Shown here: positions 30,217 through 38,058 of the stretch, piece by piece
Layout: each line of letters starts with the position of its first letter
How positions within the stretch are numbered: the first letter of the stretch is position 1
Assembly: GCA_946482635.1 (NCBI GenBank)
Contig: CAMLSG010000013.1
Location: 1 to 43,687 of the forward strand
From: an uncultured Duganella sp.
GTDB taxonomy: Bacteria > Pseudomonadota > Gammaproteobacteria > Burkholderiales > Burkholderiaceae
Direction: 5' to 3'
DNA: 43,687 bases
Notes under the pieces: model-generated
The model's database searches: none
What the model was told of the DNA's origin: nothing
The model's input: the letters and a program-made list of their open reading frames with translations, nothing else
Made by a program: the position numbers and the translations under genes

Positions 30217-31149
30217 ATGACCAACCCGATCAAACGCGCCCTTGGCGCAAGCCTGCTCGCCGCGAGCGCCCTGGCCGCCAGCCTGCCGGCCAACGCCGGT
30301 CCCCTGCCTTACCCCTCAAGCTTCAAGACCCAGACTGTCAACGCCGATGGCGTAGCGCTGCATGTTCGCGTTGGTGGCAGCGGCCCCGCCGTAGTCCTGA
30401 TCCACGGCTTTGGCGATACCGGCGATATGTGGACGCCGCTGGCAGTTGCCCTGGCCAGGGATCATCGGGTGATTGTGCCGGACTTGCGTGGCCTGGGCCT
30501 ATCGTCCAAGCCCGAAGGCGGCTACGACAAGAAAACCCAGGCAGGCGACATCCGCGCCATCCTCGACAAGCTGGGCGTCGACAAGGCAGACATCGTGGGC
30601 CACGACATTGGCACCATGGTTGCCTATGCCTATGCGGCGTGCTATCCGGACAAGACCACCAAGCTGGTGGTGATGGATGCTCCGGTTCCTGGCGTGCCGC
30701 CGTGGGAGCAGATCGTGCGCGCGCCTGTGCTGTGGCATTTTGACTTCGGCGGCAAGGATGCGCTGCGCCTGGTACAAGGCCGCGAACGGATTTATCTCGA
30801 CCGTTTCTGGAATGACTTCGCCGGCGACGCCAGCAAGATCGATGAAGCCACGCGCCAGCATTATGCCAAGCTGTATGCCCGGCCGGGCGCGATGAAGGCG
30901 TCGTTCGCCCAGTTCCAGTCGATCCGCAAGGATGCTGAAGACAACGCGGAATTCGTAAAGACCAAGCTCACCATGCCAGTGTTGGCTGTCGGTGGCGAGA
31001 AGTCTTTCGGTGCGAATGAGGCCGCGGTGATGCGCAATGCAGCGACCAATGTGACCGAAGTCGTGGTGCCAGGCGCAGGGCACTGGCTGATGGAGGAGGC
31101 GACCGCCGAAACGGTGAAGACGGTGCAGTCCTTCCTTGACGCGAAGTGA
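30217..31149 (+). CDS. Secreted epoxide-hydrolase/dehalogenase-like alpha/beta hydrolase
   Basis: A 310-residue protein with a signal peptide (about 1-27, ending ANA). VVLIHGFGDTGDMW is the oxyanion region. The nucleophile elbow is GHDIG with Asp130 in place of serine, as in epoxide hydrolases and haloacetate/haloalkane dehalogenases. PDLRGLGLSSKPEGGYDKKTQAGDIRAIL is typical of this subgroup, and His289 in GAGHWLMEE is the base. It would form an alkyl-enzyme ester and hydrolyse it. Export is uncommon but seen in related soil bacteria. Probably regulated by the divergent LysR protein. Substrate unknown. Confidence 0.9.
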   Translation: MTNPIKRALGASLLAASALAASLPANAGPLPYPSSFKTQTVNADGVALHVRVGGSGPAVVLIHGFGDTGDMWTPLAVALARDHRVIVPDLRGLGLSSKPEGGYDKKTQAGDIRAILDKLGVDKADIVGHDIGTMVAYAYAACYPDKTTKLVVMDAPVPGVPPWEQIVRAPVLWHFDFGGKDALRLVQGRERIYLDRFWNDFAGDASKIDEATRQHYAKLYARPGAMKASFAQFQSIRKDAEDNAEFVKTKLTMPVLAVGGEKSFGANEAAVMRNAATNVTEVVVPGAGHWLMEEATAETVKTVQSFLDAK

Positions 31150-31175
31150 CTGCCCGTCTCCAGGCCCGGTGAAGC

Positions 31176-32303
31176 TTAGAAGTTGCGCAGGGTGCGCAGG
31201 ACCGGCTGCAGCACGTCCGCACCCAGCTTGGCGGAACGGGCGCCGTTCCAGCCAACCAGTTCGTCCGGGTCGTTGGCGTTGTCCTTGAACGGCAGTTCCA
31301 GGGTCAGCGACAGGCAGCCGAACAGGTGGGTGATGTGCGGCGAACCCATGGTCAGCACTTCCGGCGTGTATGGCGAGTCAGGATAGCCATGCTCGGACTG
31401 GAAGTCCGGCGACGCCAGCTTGAAGTCGGCAATGAACTTGTCCTGCGCGGCTTTCTGTTCTTTGGTGAAATTCGGCAGGGCATCGCTGCCGGCCACGAAG
31501 ACGTAAGGCAGGCCTTCGTCGCCGTGCACGTCGAGGAACATGTCGCAGCCGATTTCCTTCATCTTCTCTTTCACCAGGAAGACTTCCGGCGAACGCTCCA
31601 TGGTCGGCTCGTTCCATTCGCGGTTCAGGTTCGCACCGGCGGCGTTGGTACGCAGGTTGCCGCGCACGGAGCCGTCCGGGTTCATGTTCGGCACGATGTA
31701 GAAGCAGGCATCCTGCAGGCACTGGCGGGCATATGGATTGGCCGCGTCGAGCAGGGCTTCGACCATGCCTTCCACGAACCATTCAGCCATGGTTTCGCCG
31801 GGGTGCTGGCGCGCGATGACCCACACCTTCTTTTCGGCTTCCTGGTCGCCGATCACCAGCATGTTCATGTCGCGGCCTTCCACGGTGCTGCCCAGGTCGA
31901 CCAGTTCGGCCAGCGGGTGCAGCTGTGCGGAGTCCAGCAGGGACAGGTGGCGCTCCCACGAATACGGCTCGAAGTAAGCGTAGTAGACCGAATCGTGTTC
32001 CGGCGCGTGCTCGATGGTCATCACTTCGCCATCGAAGGAAGTCGGGACGCGGAACCAGTTGTCGCGGTCGTAGGACGCAACAGCGTTGTAGCCCTTCCAG
32101 CCCTCAGCATAGGCAGCCTTGCCAGCGTTCAGGAAACGGATGGTCAGCGGCACGGCTTGCGCGCCCTGCACACGGAAATAGAACCACTGGATGATGTCCG
32201 CATGGGAATCCTTGCGGATATTGACGTCGATATCGCCAGCGGAGGTAACGCTGACCACATCGATGGCGCCAGCATCGAACTGGCTGCTGATCTTGATAGA
32301 CAT
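31176..32303 (-). CDS. M14-family zinc carboxypeptidase (cytosolic carboxypeptidase-like)
   Basis: A 375-residue cytosolic metallopeptidase. An N-terminal beta domain (about 1-125, with the family WFYFRVQGA segment) precedes the M14 catalytic domain. Zinc ligands are His167 and Glu170 in RQHPGETMAEW and His260 in FLDVHGDE; NLNREW holds substrate-binding Asn/Arg, and Glu336 in LTLELPFKD is the likely catalytic base. This matches the bacterial AGBL/CCP-like group, often encoded alone. AGGA precedes ATG 32303; the 16 codons further upstream give a poor sequence. Convergent with the epoxide-hydrolase-like gene, 26 nt apart. Confidence 0.92.
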   Translation of the reverse strand: MSIKISSQFDAGAIDVVSVTSAGDIDVNIRKDSHADIIQWFYFRVQGAQAVPLTIRFLNAGKAAYAEGWKGYNAVASYDRDNWFRVPTSFDGEVMTIEHAPEHDSVYYAYFEPYSWERHLSLLDSAQLHPLAELVDLGSTVEGRDMNMLVIGDQEAEKKVWVIARQHPGETMAEWFVEGMVEALLDAANPYARQCLQDACFYIVPNMNPDGSVRGNLRTNAAGANLNREWNEPTMERSPEVFLVKEKMKEIGCDMFLDVHGDEGLPYVFVAGSDALPNFTKEQKAAQDKFIADFKLASPDFQSEHGYPDSPYTPEVLTMGSPHITHLFGCLSLTLELPFKDNANDPDELVGWNGARSAKLGADVLQPVLRTLRNF

Positions 32304-32376
32304 TGTGTGTCCTGTCGGAAAAATGAAGCGCCGTCGCGCGAAGCCCGACATGATACACCACCACTTACAGCCGCGC

Positions 32377-32415
32377 CCGTGTCAACCTTGGGGTCAGGCT
32401 CTTTGGTTGACACGG
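32377..32415. repeat. Perfect inverted repeat just after the paaX stop
   Basis: CCGTGTCAACC (32377-32387) and GGTTGACACGG (32405-32415) are perfect 11-nt arms around a 17-nt loop containing GGGGTCAGGC. It begins 3 nt beyond the paaX stop codon (32419). It may act as the paaX terminator and, by its GGGTCAG core and position, may belong with the other intergenic palindromes of this window. Confidence 0.65.
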
Positions 32416-32418
32416 TCT

Positions 32419-33345
32419 CTAGTGCTGGCCGCCGAAACGCTGATGGAAACTGGATTCAGGCTGCGGCGCGCCCGGATTTTCGCGTTGCAGGGCGGCGAGG
32501 ATGTGCTTCTCGGCAGGGGCTGAGAGCTGGCGATACAGCTGGCTGGCCAGCTCGTAAGCGCGGGCGCCGGGCCAGGGCTCGGGCAGCAGTTCGATCGGCA
32601 ATTGCGGATCGTGCAGCTGCACGCGGCGGTAGGCGTGGATCAGCAGGGTGCGCAGCACGAAGGCTTGCTCAGGATCGATCTCGCCTGCCTCGGCCAGCAA
32701 GCCGGGCACGGCGCTGAAGGTGGCCACGAACTTCTCGTAGCCGGCGGCCACTTCGCTCAAGTCCCAGCCCTCCGCCACCATTTCGCCCAGCGGCCGCGCG
32801 CGCAGGCCGGGCACTTCGCTGGCCTGCACTACGTACACCTTCTGCAGCAGGCCAAGGCGCGACAGCAGCGCTTCCAGCGCCTCCATATCGCCCGCCGGAT
32901 GGCCGGCGATGCCGGGCGCGATCACGCTGTAGCCCTCCCACAACAGTTCCTTGCGCAACTGGCTGCGCGCCGGGGCGTCAAGGCCGTCGGCGGCCAGCAC
33001 CAGGGTCCACTGGCCGTTCCAATGCACATTCAGCGGGGCGTAAATGCGGCGGAAGGCGCGGCTGAAGCGGCGCATGGCGTCGGGCGTGATGGCATAGCTG
33101 CTGCGGCGGCCGTCGCGCTGGGCGCCCAGCCAGCCTTCCTGCGCCAGGCGGAAAACGGAGGTACGCAGCAGGCGATCGTTGACGCCGAAGGGAGCCAGCA
33201 GTTCGATCAGGCTGCCGGTCCACACCATGCCGCCGTGCGGGACGATGGCGTCGCCGAAGATGGTCATCACCAGCGATTTGGAGCGCGGCGGGTCGCTGGC
33301 CAGGAATTCTTCAATCCAGCCATTGATTTTCTGGTTTTTTTGCAT
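32419..33345 (-). CDS. paaX: PaaX, phenylacetyl-CoA-responsive repressor
   Basis: A 308-residue GntR-like regulator of the PaaX family. The start WIEEFLASDPPRSKSLVMTIFGDAIVPHGGMVWTGSLIELLAPFGVNDRLLRTSVFRLAQEGWL is the PaaX winged-helix signature. A central ferredoxin-like region (WTLVLAADGL to YSVIAPGIAGHP) and a C-terminal helical part (LLIHAYRRVQLHDPQLPIELLPEPWPG) complete the family architecture. PaaX represses paa genes until phenylacetyl-CoA binds. It is divergent from paaA with a 122-nt spacer, whereas in E. coli paaX lies downstream of the operon. A -10-like element stands 6 nt before ATG 33345 and there is no ribosome site. Confidence 0.95.
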   Translation of the reverse strand: MQKNQKINGWIEEFLASDPPRSKSLVMTIFGDAIVPHGGMVWTGSLIELLAPFGVNDRLLRTSVFRLAQEGWLGAQRDGRRSSYAITPDAMRRFSRAFRRIYAPLNVHWNGQWTLVLAADGLDAPARSQLRKELLWEGYSVIAPGIAGHPAGDMEALEALLSRLGLLQKVYVVQASEVPGLRARPLGEMVAEGWDLSEVAAGYEKFVATFSAVPGLLAEAGEIDPEQAFVLRTLLIHAYRRVQLHDPQLPIELLPEPWPGARAYELASQLYRQLSAPAEKHILAALQRENPGAPQPESSFHQRFGGQH

Positions 33346-33351
33346 AGACCG

Positions 33352-33359
33352 ATTTTATA
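33352..33359 (-). promoter_or_regulatory. -10 region of paaX, leaderless spacing
   Basis: On the minus strand TATAAA/TAAAAT (33352-33359) is 6-8 nt before ATG 33345 with no Shine-Dalgarno between, suggesting a leaderless mRNA. No clear -35 is seen. Confidence 0.4.
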
Positions 33360-33362
33360 CAC

Positions 33363-33397
33363 TGTCATTGATCTAGATACAGAATTTTTAAATGACA
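33363..33397. promoter_or_regulatory. Inverted repeat in the paaX-paaA spacer, candidate PaaX site
   Basis: TGTCATT (33363-33369) and AATGACA (33391-33397) are perfect 7-nt arms, 21 nt apart. They lie between the two divergent promoters. PaaX binding is a guess from position. Confidence 0.35.
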
Positions 33398-33409
33398 CAC
33401 AAAATTCGT

Positions 33410-33437
33410 TTGCAAAGCCGTTTTTGTATCGTATTAT
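33410..33437 (+). promoter_or_regulatory. Candidate sigma-70 promoter of the paa operon
   Basis: TTGCAA (33410-33415), 16-nt spacer, TATTAT (33432-33437). The mRNA would have a leader of about 24 nt before paaA. Confidence 0.55.
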
Positions 33438-33452
33438 GAAGCTATCCCGAAC

Positions 33453-33467
33453 AAGGAGGCCCTCCTT
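33453..33467 (+). promoter_or_regulatory. paaA ribosome binding site within a perfect palindrome
   Basis: AAGGAGGCCCTCCTT directly precedes ATG 33468. AAGGAGG is an ideal Shine-Dalgarno sequence 8 nt from the start; CCTCCTT is its exact complement and copies the 16S anti-Shine-Dalgarno. A 5-bp hairpin (loop GGCCC) could mask the site. Confidence 0.6.
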
Positions 33468-34457
33468 ATGTACGCACAAATGGTGGAAACCGGCCTGAAA
33501 AAGGTCCAGACCGCAGAAGATATGGACGCGCAGGAGCGCGAATTCCAGGCGCGCATCGACGCCGGCATCAAGATCGAGCCAAAGGACTGGATGCCGGAGG
33601 CTTACCGCAAGACCCTGGTGCGCCAGATCTCGCAGCACGCCCACTCCGAAATCGTGGGGCAGTTGCCTGAAGGGAACTGGGTGACCCGTGCCCCGAGCCT
33701 GAAACGCAAGTCGATCCTGCTGGCCAAGATCCAGGACGAAGCGGGACATGGCCTCTACCTGTACAGCGCCGCCGAAACCCTGGGCGTGTCGCGCGACGAG
33801 CTGCTGGCGGCCCTGCACAGCGGCAAAGCCAAGTACTCGTCCATCTTCAATTACCCGACGCTGAGCTGGGCCGACATGGGCGCCATCGGCTGGCTGGTGG
33901 ACGGCTCGGCCATCATCAACCAGATCCCGCTGTGCCGCTGCTCTTATGGCCCGTATTCGCGCGCCATGATCCGCGTCTGCAAGGAGGAGTCCTTCCACGC
34001 CCGCCAGGGCTACGACATCATGATGTCGCTGGCCAAAGGCACGCCGGAACAGAAGGCGATGGCGCAGGATGCGCTGAACCGCTGGTGGTGGCCTTCGCTG
34101 ATGATGTTCGGCCCGTCCGACGCAGCTTCGGTCAACAGCGCGCAATCCGCGCAATGGCGCATCAAGCTGTTCTCCAACGACGAACTGCGCCAGCGCATGG
34201 TCGACCAGACCGTGCCGCAAGCCGAATTCCTGGGCCTGACCATCCCCGACCCTGACCTGAAATGGAACGAGGAGCGCGGCTCCTACGACTTCGGCGAAAT
34301 CGATTGGGAAGAATTCCACCAGGTCCTGAAGGGCAACGGCCCTTGCAACCGCGAGCGCCTGCGCACCCGCGTCAAGGCTTATGAAGACGGCGCATGGTTC
34401 CGCGACGCGCTGGTGGCTTACGCCGACAAACATAATAAGGAGCAGGCTGCGGCCTGA
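33468..34457 (+). CDS. paaA: Ring-1,2-phenylacetyl-CoA epoxidase, catalytic subunit PaaA
   Basis: A 329-residue diiron oxygenase subunit with a ferritin-like four-helix bundle. The two ExxH iron-binding motifs are visible in [19 protein letters not shown] and [19 protein letters not shown]. PaaA converts phenylacetyl-CoA to the 1,2-epoxide using O2 and electrons from PaaE, in complex with PaaC. Length agrees with the family. It starts after an ideal Shine-Dalgarno sequence buried in a palindrome and leads the paaABCDE run with spacings of 11, 11, -1 and 4 nt. Confidence 0.98.
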   Translation: MYAQMVETGLKKVQTAEDMDAQEREFQARIDAGIKIEPKDWMPEAYRKTLVRQISQHAHSEIVGQLPEGNWVTRAPSLKRKSILLAKIQDEAGHGLYLYSAAETLGVSRDELLAALHSGKAKYSSIFNYPTLSWADMGAIGWLVDGSAIINQIPLCRCSYGPYSRAMIRVCKEESFHARQGYDIMMSLAKGTPEQKAMAQDALNRWWWPSLMMFGPSDAASVNSAQSAQWRIKLFSNDELRQRMVDQTVPQAEFLGLTIPDPDLKWNEERGSYDFGEIDWEEFHQVLKGNGPCNRERLRTRVKAYEDGAWFRDALVAYADKHNKEQAAA

Positions 34458-34468
34458 GAGGAGACAAG

Positions 34469-34753
34469 ATGAGCAAAGAATGGCCACTGTGGGAAGTCTT
34501 CATTCGCAGCCAGCACGGCCTGGCGCACAAGCATGTGGGCAGCCTGCATGCTCCGGATGCGGAGATGGCAATCAACAACGCGCGCGATGTCTACACCCGC
34601 CGCAATGAAGGGGTGAGCATCTGGGTGGTGCGCGCCTCCGATATCGTCGCCAGCGCACCGGCCGACAAGGGCCCGCTGTTCGAGCCTTCCAACAGCAAGG
34701 TGTACCGCCACCCGACCTTCTTCCCGATGCCGGAAGAAGTGAAGAACCTGTAA
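34469..34753 (+). CDS. paaB: Phenylacetyl-CoA epoxidase subunit PaaB
   Basis: A 94-residue protein starting MSKEWPLWEVFIRSQHGLAH, which is the PaaB signature, with AINNARDVYTRRNEGVSIWVVRASDI and a late KVYRHPTFFP. PaaB bridges PaaAC heterodimers in the larger complex and is needed for full activity in vivo. AGAGGAG precedes the ATG, 11 nt after paaA. Confidence 0.97.
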   Translation: MSKEWPLWEVFIRSQHGLAHKHVGSLHAPDAEMAINNARDVYTRRNEGVSIWVVRASDIVASAPADKGPLFEPSNSKVYRHPTFFPMPEEVKNL

Positions 34754-34764
34754 GGTTTCCTGCT

Positions 34765-35517
34765 ATGGATAACAAGGTCAATTACCTGCTGCGCCTGGGC
34801 GACAACGCCATGGTGCTGAGCCAGCGCCTGTGCGAATTGTGCGGCAAGGGCCCTGCGCTGGAAGAAGACATGGCGCTGTCGAACGTGTCTCTGGACCTGC
34901 TGGGCCAGACCCGCATGTGGTACACCTACGCCGCAGAACTGGAAGGCGCGGGCCGCGACGAGGACAAGCTGGCTTACCTGCGCGACGCGCACGATTACAA
35001 GAACGTGCTGCTGGTCGAGCAGCCGAACGGCAACTACGCGCACACGCTGGTGCGGCAGTTCTTCTTCGATACCTGGCATTATTTCCTGATCGGCGCGCTG
35101 ACTCGTTCCTCCGATCCGCGCATCGCGGAAATCGCCGAGAAGTCGCTGAAGGAAGTGACCTATCACCTGCGACGCAGCGGCGACCTGATCGTGCGACTGG
35201 GCGACGGCACCGACGTGTCGCACCAGTTCACCCAGACCGCGGTCGATGAGCTGTGGATGTACACCGGCGAGGTGTTCAACTACGACGCGGTGGATGAAGC
35301 CATGGTTGCGGAAGGCGTTGCGCCGCCGGCTGCCATGCTGCGCGAGCAATGGCTGTCGCATGTTTCCGATATCCTCGGCGAGGCGACGTTGGCAATGCCG
35401 GCGGCCGATGCGTGGATGCAGAAGGGCGGCAAGCAAGGCCGCCACACCGAGCACCTGGGCTACCTGCTGGCCGAGATGCAGTTCCTGCAGCGCGCTTACC
35501 CGGGTTCGGAGTGGTGA
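34765..35517 (+). CDS. paaC: Phenylacetyl-CoA epoxidase structural subunit PaaC
   Basis: A 250-residue ferritin-like protein that pairs with PaaA. Seen: YLLRLGDNAMVLSQRLCELCGKGPALEEDMALSNVSLDLLGQTRMWYTYAAELEG, NYAHTLVRQFFFDTWHYFLIGALTRSSD, and KEVTYHLRRSGDLIVRLGDGTDVS. PaaC keeps the fold but not the functional diiron site in the family. It starts 11 nt after paaB, and the last base of its TGA is the first base of the paaD ATG. Confidence 0.97.
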   Translation: MDNKVNYLLRLGDNAMVLSQRLCELCGKGPALEEDMALSNVSLDLLGQTRMWYTYAAELEGAGRDEDKLAYLRDAHDYKNVLLVEQPNGNYAHTLVRQFFFDTWHYFLIGALTRSSDPRIAEIAEKSLKEVTYHLRRSGDLIVRLGDGTDVSHQFTQTAVDELWMYTGEVFNYDAVDEAMVAEGVAPPAAMLREQWLSHVSDILGEATLAMPAADAWMQKGGKQGRHTEHLGYLLAEMQFLQRAYPGSEW

Positions 35518-36062
35518 TGGACGCGGCGCGTGTCTGGTCCCTGCTGGAGCAGGTTTCCGATCCCGAGATCCCGGTGATTTCGGTGGTGGACCTGGGCATC
35601 GTGCGCGATGTGCAGGTGACCGGCCCTTCCTCGTGCGCGGTTACGATCACGCCGACGTATTCCGGCTGCCCGGCCATGCAGGTGATTGCCGACGCGGTGC
35701 AAGGCGCCCTGAAGGATGCCGGCATCCGGCAGGTCGACATCATCACCCGCCTGTCGCCAGCCTGGACCACCGACTGGATGAGCGATTCGGGCAAGGCCAA
35801 GCTGAAAGGCTACGGCATCGCGCCGCCGGCGCAGCGCGTGGTCGACATCAGCGGCTTGCGCGCCCCGCGTCCATCTGCCGCGCCGTTGGATCCGCTGAAG
35901 GCGGGCGTCGCCCGCGGCGCTGTTCCGGCGCCTAAAGTCGTCTGCCCGCACTGCGGCTCCAGCCACACCGAAATCACAAGCCAGTTCGGCTCCACGCCCT
36001 GCAAGGCGCTGTACAAGTGCCTCGACTGCCGCGAGCCCTTTGACTACTTCAAGTGCCACTGA
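35517..36062 (+). CDS. paaD: Phenylacetyl-CoA epoxidase maturation protein PaaD
   Basis: A 181-residue protein. An N-terminal MIP18/DUF59 domain (VWSLLEQVSDPEIPVISVVDLGIVRDV and TPTYSGCPAMQVI) resembles iron-sulfur/iron assembly factors. The C-terminus is a zinc-ribbon-like segment with CPHCG and CKALYKCLDC. In other species PaaD is required for assembly of an active epoxidase. Start ATG 35517 overlaps the paaC stop (TGATG). Earlier in-frame starts would lie inside paaC and were dropped. A linker of about 30 Pro/Ala residues joins the two parts. Confidence 0.95.
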   Translation: MDAARVWSLLEQVSDPEIPVISVVDLGIVRDVQVTGPSSCAVTITPTYSGCPAMQVIADAVQGALKDAGIRQVDIITRLSPAWTTDWMSDSGKAKLKGYGIAPPAQRVVDISGLRAPRPSAAPLDPLKAGVARGAVPAPKVVCPHCGSSHTEITSQFGSTPCKALYKCLDCREPFDYFKCH

Positions 36063-36066
36063 CACC

Positions 36067-37143
36067 ATGAGCAAATTCTATCCACTGTCCGTCGCCAAGG
36101 TGCAGCAGGAGACCCGCGACTGCATCGCCGTCACCTTCGCCGTGCCTGCCGAACTGCAGGAAAGCTTCAAATACCAGCAAGGCCAGCACCTGACGCTGCG
36201 CACGAACATCAATAATGAAGACGTGCGCCGCTCATACTCAATCTGCTCCGCCGTGCAGGACGGCGCCCTGCGCGTGGCGATCAAGCGCACGCCGGGCGGC
36301 ATGTTCTCGACCTGGGCCAACGACGCGTTGAAACCCGGCGCCACCATCGAAGTGATGCCGCCTATGGGCCACTTCAACGTGCCGCTGGATGCGGGGCAGA
36401 GCAGGAACTACCTGGCCTTTGCAGCCGGTAGCGGCATTACGCCTATCCTGTCGATCATCAAGACTACGCTGATGACCGAGCCGACGAGCCGCTTTACCCT
36501 GTTCTACGGCAACCGCGCTTCCTCGTCCGTCATCTTCAAGACGGAACTGATGGAACTGAAGGATGCCTATCTTGAACGCCTGAACATTGTCTATGTAATG
36601 TCGCGCGAGCAGCAGGATATTGAGCTGTTCAATGGCCGCATCACCAAGGAAAAGACCGAACAGTTCCTGCAGCACTGGATCGACATCAAGGATTACGACA
36701 CCGCCTTCATCTGCGGTCCGGAAGACATGATGCTCGGTGTCTCCGCCGCGCTGCAGGAGGCGGGCATGCCGAAGTCGAACATCAAGATTGAGCTGTTCGC
36801 TGCCAGCATTCCAAAGCACCAGCACAAGCCGCGGATCCAGGCCGATGCGGCGCCGCACCTGACGGAAGTCACCGTGATCATGGATGGCAATGCGGCTTCG
36901 TTCACCATGGAGAAGGACAAGGAGTCGATCCTGGACGCCGGTTTGCGCGCGGGGCTGGACATGCGCTATTCCTGCAAAGGCGGCGTATGCTCTACCTGCC
37001 GCTGCAAGATGGTCGAAGGCAAGGTGGACATGGACGTCAACTATGCGCTGGAAGACTACGAGATTGCACGTGGCTTTGTATTGAGCTGCCAGGCGTTTCC
37101 GGTCACTGATAAAGTGATTATCGATTTCGATCAGGCTGAATAA
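36067..37143 (+). CDS. paaE: Phenylacetyl-CoA epoxidase reductase PaaE
   Basis: A 358-residue electron-transfer protein. The FAD domain shows RRSYSICSAV, the NAD(P) domain LAFAAGSGITPILSIIKTTL and the late AFICGPEDMMLGVSAAL, and the C-terminus a plant-type [2Fe-2S] ferredoxin: CKGGVCSTCRCKMVEGKVDM with the fourth Cys in LSCQAFP. It passes electrons from NADPH to PaaA. ATG 36067 lies 4 nt after paaD. A 121-nt gap containing a large palindrome follows before paaG. Confidence 0.97.
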   Translation: MSKFYPLSVAKVQQETRDCIAVTFAVPAELQESFKYQQGQHLTLRTNINNEDVRRSYSICSAVQDGALRVAIKRTPGGMFSTWANDALKPGATIEVMPPMGHFNVPLDAGQSRNYLAFAAGSGITPILSIIKTTLMTEPTSRFTLFYGNRASSSVIFKTELMELKDAYLERLNIVYVMSREQQDIELFNGRITKEKTEQFLQHWIDIKDYDTAFICGPEDMMLGVSAALQEAGMPKSNIKIELFAASIPKHQHKPRIQADAAPHLTEVTVIMDGNAASFTMEKDKESILDAGLRAGLDMRYSCKGGVCSTCRCKMVEGKVDMDVNYALEDYEIARGFVLSCQAFPVTDKVIIDFDQAE

Positions 37144-37147
37144 CCCC

Positions 37148-37246
37148 AACCCGGTAAATCTGGGTACGACCCAAGGGTCGGACCCAGGTACGCGGCGGCC
37201 GCATGCCAGGATCTGACCCTTGGGTCTGACCCAGGTTTACCGGGTT
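37148..37246. repeat. 99-bp double palindrome between paaE and paaG
   Basis: The whole segment is an imperfect inverted repeat centred at 37197. The outer 25 nt of the arms differ at three positions, and GCGGC-G-GCCGC (37192-37202) forms the centre. Each arm is itself a smaller palindrome (CTGGGT, GACCC-AA-GGGTC, ACCCAG). It starts 4 nt after the paaE stop and ends 18 nt before the paaG start. It shares CCGGTAAA and the GGGTC(A/G)GA core with 11114-11168. In form it is like two REP units head to head. Confidence 0.75.
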
Positions 37247-37264
37247 TAAAGAAGAGGAGACAAA

Positions 37265-38056
37265 GTGAGCTACGAGAACATCCAATTTGAAATCGCGGCA
37301 GGCGTCGCAAAACTGACCCTGAACCGTCCCGACAAATTGAACAGCTTCACCCAGGCCATGCACCTGGAAGTACGCGAAGCCCTGTCCCAGCTGCGCGCCG
37401 ACAAATCCGTGCGCGTGCTGGTGCTGACCGGCGCCGGCCGCGGCTTCTGCGCCGGGCAGGACCTGGGCGACCGCGCAGTCGCCCCTGGTGGCGCCGCAGT
37501 GGACCTCGGCGAATCCGTCGAAAAATTCTATGCCCCGCTGGTGCTGGCGCTGCGCGAGCTGCCGATGCCCGTCATCTGCGCCGTGAACGGCGTTGCTGCC
37601 GGTGCCGGCGCCAACCTGGCCCTGGCCTGCGACATCGTGCTGGCAGCCAAATCCGCCAGCTTCATCGAAGCCTTCTGCAAACTGGGCCTGATTCCGGACA
37701 CCGGCGGCACCTGGCACCTGCCGCGCCTGATCGGCCATGCACGCGCCACCGGCCTTGCCATGCTGGGCGAAAAGCTGTCCGCCGAACGCGCCGAACAATG
37801 GGGCCTGATCTGGAAAGCGGTTCCCGACGAAGAACTGATGAACGAAGCCATGGCCATGGCCAAGCACTTCGCTACCGCCCCGACCAAGGGCCTGGCCTTC
37901 ACCAAGCATGCGCTGCAAGCCAGCTACGGCAACACCCTGTCCGACCAGCTCAAGCTGGAAGGCGAAATGATGCGCGAGCTTGGCTACAGCCACGACTACC
38001 GCGAAGGCGTGGACGCCTTCATCAACAAGCGCACTCCAAACTTCAAGGGGGAATAA
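37265..38056 (+). CDS. paaG: 1,2-epoxyphenylacetyl-CoA isomerase PaaG
   Basis: A 263-residue crotonase-fold enzyme, the usual PaaG length. It isomerises ring-1,2-epoxyphenylacetyl-CoA to oxepin-CoA and also moves the double bond of later intermediates. [20 protein letters not shown] is the oxyanion region, and [17 protein letters not shown] with its Asp is typical of PaaG rather than of hydratases. The start codon is GTG 37265 after AGAGGAG. It is the first gene after the palindrome, so the RNA here may have its own stability or expression level. Confidence 0.93.
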   Translation: MSYENIQFEIAAGVAKLTLNRPDKLNSFTQAMHLEVREALSQLRADKSVRVLVLTGAGRGFCAGQDLGDRAVAPGGAAVDLGESVEKFYAPLVLALRELPMPVICAVNGVAAGAGANLALACDIVLAAKSASFIEAFCKLGLIPDTGGTWHLPRLIGHARATGLAMLGEKLSAERAEQWGLIWKAVPDEELMNEAMAMAKHFATAPTKGLAFTKHALQASYGNTLSDQLKLEGEMMRELGYSHDYREGVDAFINKRTPNFKGE

Positions 38057-38058
38057 GC

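Noticed and set aside
33363..33397. Naming the TGTCATT/AATGACA repeat as a proven PaaX operator
   Set aside because: The sequence does not clearly match the known E. coli PaaX site, so it is listed only as a low-confidence regulatory candidate.
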